DNA of 7,415 nt from an uncultured Polynucleobacter sp. (GTDB taxonomy: Bacteria; Pseudomonadota; Gammaproteobacteria; Burkholderiales; Burkholderiaceae). The stretch is from contig CALKUJ010000169.1 in NCBI GenBank assembly GCA_937996825.1, forward strand, positions 1 through 7,415, given 5' to 3'. The first letter of the stretch is position 1; each line of letters starts with the position of its first letter. Shown here one piece after another: positions 6,843-7,415 of this stretch. Both the position numbers and the translations under genes were made by a program. Under the pieces are notes generated by a model. It was not told the DNA's origin. It saw only the letters and a list, made by a program, of their open reading frames with translations, and made no database searches.

Positions 6843-6948
6843 ACACTGGGGAGTAGCCAGCTCATAATCATGAGTCTTTTGTATCGTCAACACGGCGTTT
6901 AAGCGCCCGGTACATGAGGGGAATGGGTCCTTGGCAAGACCAAATACT
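6843..6948 (+). promoter_or_regulatory. yybP-ykoY family manganese riboswitch
   Basis: Conserved elements of the Mn2+-sensing yybP-ykoY aptamer appear in the right order. The L1 loop GGGGAGTAG is at 6849-6857, followed by CC. A small hairpin pairs CTCAT (6862-6866) with ATGAG (6871-6875). A long helix pairs TGTATCG (6881-6887) with CGGTACA (6908-6914), one G-T pair included; after the TCAACAC bulge (6888-6894) it continues as GGCG (6895-6898) with CGCC (6904-6907). Last comes the L3 element CCTTGGCAAGACC (6929-6941), closed by GGTC (6926-6929) with GACC (6938-6941). In this family L1 and L3 dock and bind Mn2+ between them. The P1 stem is hard to place: only a few pairs are clear around 6848-6850 and 6940-6942, so the outer limits are approximate. 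The family commonly precedes Mn2+ export genes, including TerC-type proteins, and that gene lies 17 nt downstream. No T-run terminator follows. Confidence 0.9.
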
Positions 6949-6953
6949 ATAAA

Positions 6954-6958
6954 AAGGA
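6954..6958 (+). promoter_or_regulatory. Ribosome-binding site of the terC-family gene, probable riboswitch target
   Basis: AAGGA, 6 nt before the ATG at 6965. It fixes the start there rather than at the second in-frame ATG (6974). It is exactly complementary to TCCTT at 6928-6932, inside the conserved L3 arm of the riboswitch, so it could be masked when the aptamer is not folded. That role is inference. Confidence 0.7.
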
Positions 6959-6964
6959 AATTCT

Positions 6965-7415
6965 ATGGATTTCATGTCCATTGATGCTATTTGGGCTGTT
7001 TTGGCGATTATTCTTATCGACCTAGTACTCGCAGGTGACAACGCTTTGGTGATTGGTATGGCAGCGAATCGTTTGCCGCCACATTTGCGTAAAAAGGCAA
7101 TTTTCTGGGGCACCTTTGGTGCGATCGCCATTCGTTTTATCTCTGTGGCCATCATCACCTACCTCATGATGCTTCCAGGTTTGAGACTTGTGGGCGGTAT
7201 TGCTTTGGTATGGATTGGTTGGAAATTAGCCTTCCAAGATGATCATGAAGAAGTGAAAGCTGCTGATACTTTTTGGTCAGCCATTACAACCATCGTGATT
7301 GCTGACGCTGTCATGGGTGTTGATAACGCCTTGGGTATTGCTGCAGCAGCAAATGGTAACTGGGCCTTCATCATCATGGGTCTGTTGATCAGTATCCCTG
7401 TGGTTATTTTTGGTT
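6965..7415 (+). CDS. TerC/YjbE-family integral membrane protein, probable Mn2+ exporter (N-terminal 150 residues; cut by the window edge)
   Basis: The reading frame stays open from the ATG at 6965 to the window end and gives MDFMSIDAIWAVLAIILIDL and onward. It is mostly hydrophobic helices with two pseudo-repeated acidic motifs: DLVLAGDNALVIG (residues 19-31) and DAVMGVDNALGIA (114-126). In both, the aspartates have the same six-residue spacing (D19/D25 and D114/D120). These are the metal-binding signature of the TerC family, which includes E. coli Alx and Bacillus MeeF/MeeY, linked to Mn2+ export. The short single-domain form with RLPPHLRKKAIFWGTFGAI resembles the YjbE subfamily, named for its frequent riboswitch leader. 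The family is usually about 220-240 residues, so about a third is missing. The Mn2+ riboswitch upstream supports a manganese role over tellurite resistance. Confidence 0.92.
   Translation, partial: MDFMSIDAIWAVLAIILIDLVLAGDNALVIGMAANRLPPHLRKKAIFWGTFGAIAIRFISVAIITYLMMLPGLRLVGGIALVWIGWKLAFQDDHEEVKAADTFWSAITTIVIADAVMGVDNALGIAAAANGNWAFIIMGLLISIPVVIFG

Noticed and set aside
6868..7158. Minus-strand open frame of 96 codons across the riboswitch and the start of the terC-family gene
   Set aside because: It is antisense to a clear TerC-family coding sequence and to the riboswitch. Its product is low-complexity and resembles nothing known.
6965..7415. Tellurite resistance function for the TerC-family protein
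   Set aside because: The family name is historical. The Mn2+ riboswitch and the lack of other ter genes nearby favour manganese homeostasis.
1..7415. An undescribed defence, mobile or secretion system
   Set aside because: Every substantial open frame is explained by a known housekeeping family, and there are no transposase, integrase, CRISPR or terminal-repeat signals.

Overview
The window looks like chromosomal housekeeping DNA from a low-GC betaproteobacterium. By eye the GC content is in the low-to-mid 40s percent. The split pntA (pntAa plus pntAb), the long-form PurB, the WaaA and the MnmA all resemble Burkholderiales proteins, and the modest GC makes a Polynucleobacter-like freshwater bacterium the best guess. 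That assignment is inference from remembered protein style, not a database result.

Layout, left to right. Minus strand 1-2002: the proton-translocating nicotinamide nucleotide transhydrogenase operon pntAa-pntAb-pntB, with pntB cut by the left edge. A 142-bp AT-rich divergent region (2003-2144) separates it from plus-strand mnmA (tRNA 2-thiouridylase), which converges with a minus-strand YibF-like glutathione S-transferase gene only 11 bp away. A 77-bp divergent spacer (3893-3969) then leads to a plus-strand pair, purB (adenylosuccinate lyase) and waaA (Kdo transferase), joined by a TAATG stop/start overlap. A 275-bp gap (6690-6964) follows, and the window ends inside a TerC/YjbE-family membrane protein gene.

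The most informative non-coding element is in that last gap. Its distal 100 bases carry the hallmarks of the yybP-ykoY (Mn2+-sensing) riboswitch: a GGGGAGTAG loop, a CGTCAACAC segment inside a long helix, and a CCTTGGCAAGACC distal loop. They sit directly before a TerC-family gene, the classic partner of this riboswitch. The downstream gene is therefore probably a manganese exporter induced by Mn2+. A TCCTT segment in the aptamer is complementary to the gene's AAGGA ribosome-binding site, which suggests translational control. Upstream of the aptamer are two imperfect 20-bp direct repeats, each ending in a -10-like hexamer.

The genes do not form one pathway. They cover NADPH supply (Pnt), translation fidelity (MnmA), a thiol/detoxification protein (GST), purine synthesis (PurB), lipid A-core assembly (WaaA) and metal homeostasis (TerC). 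Apart from the riboswitch and its proposed switching mechanism, I see no mobile element, CRISPR array, phage gene, tRNA or rRNA, and no sign of an undescribed multi-gene system.
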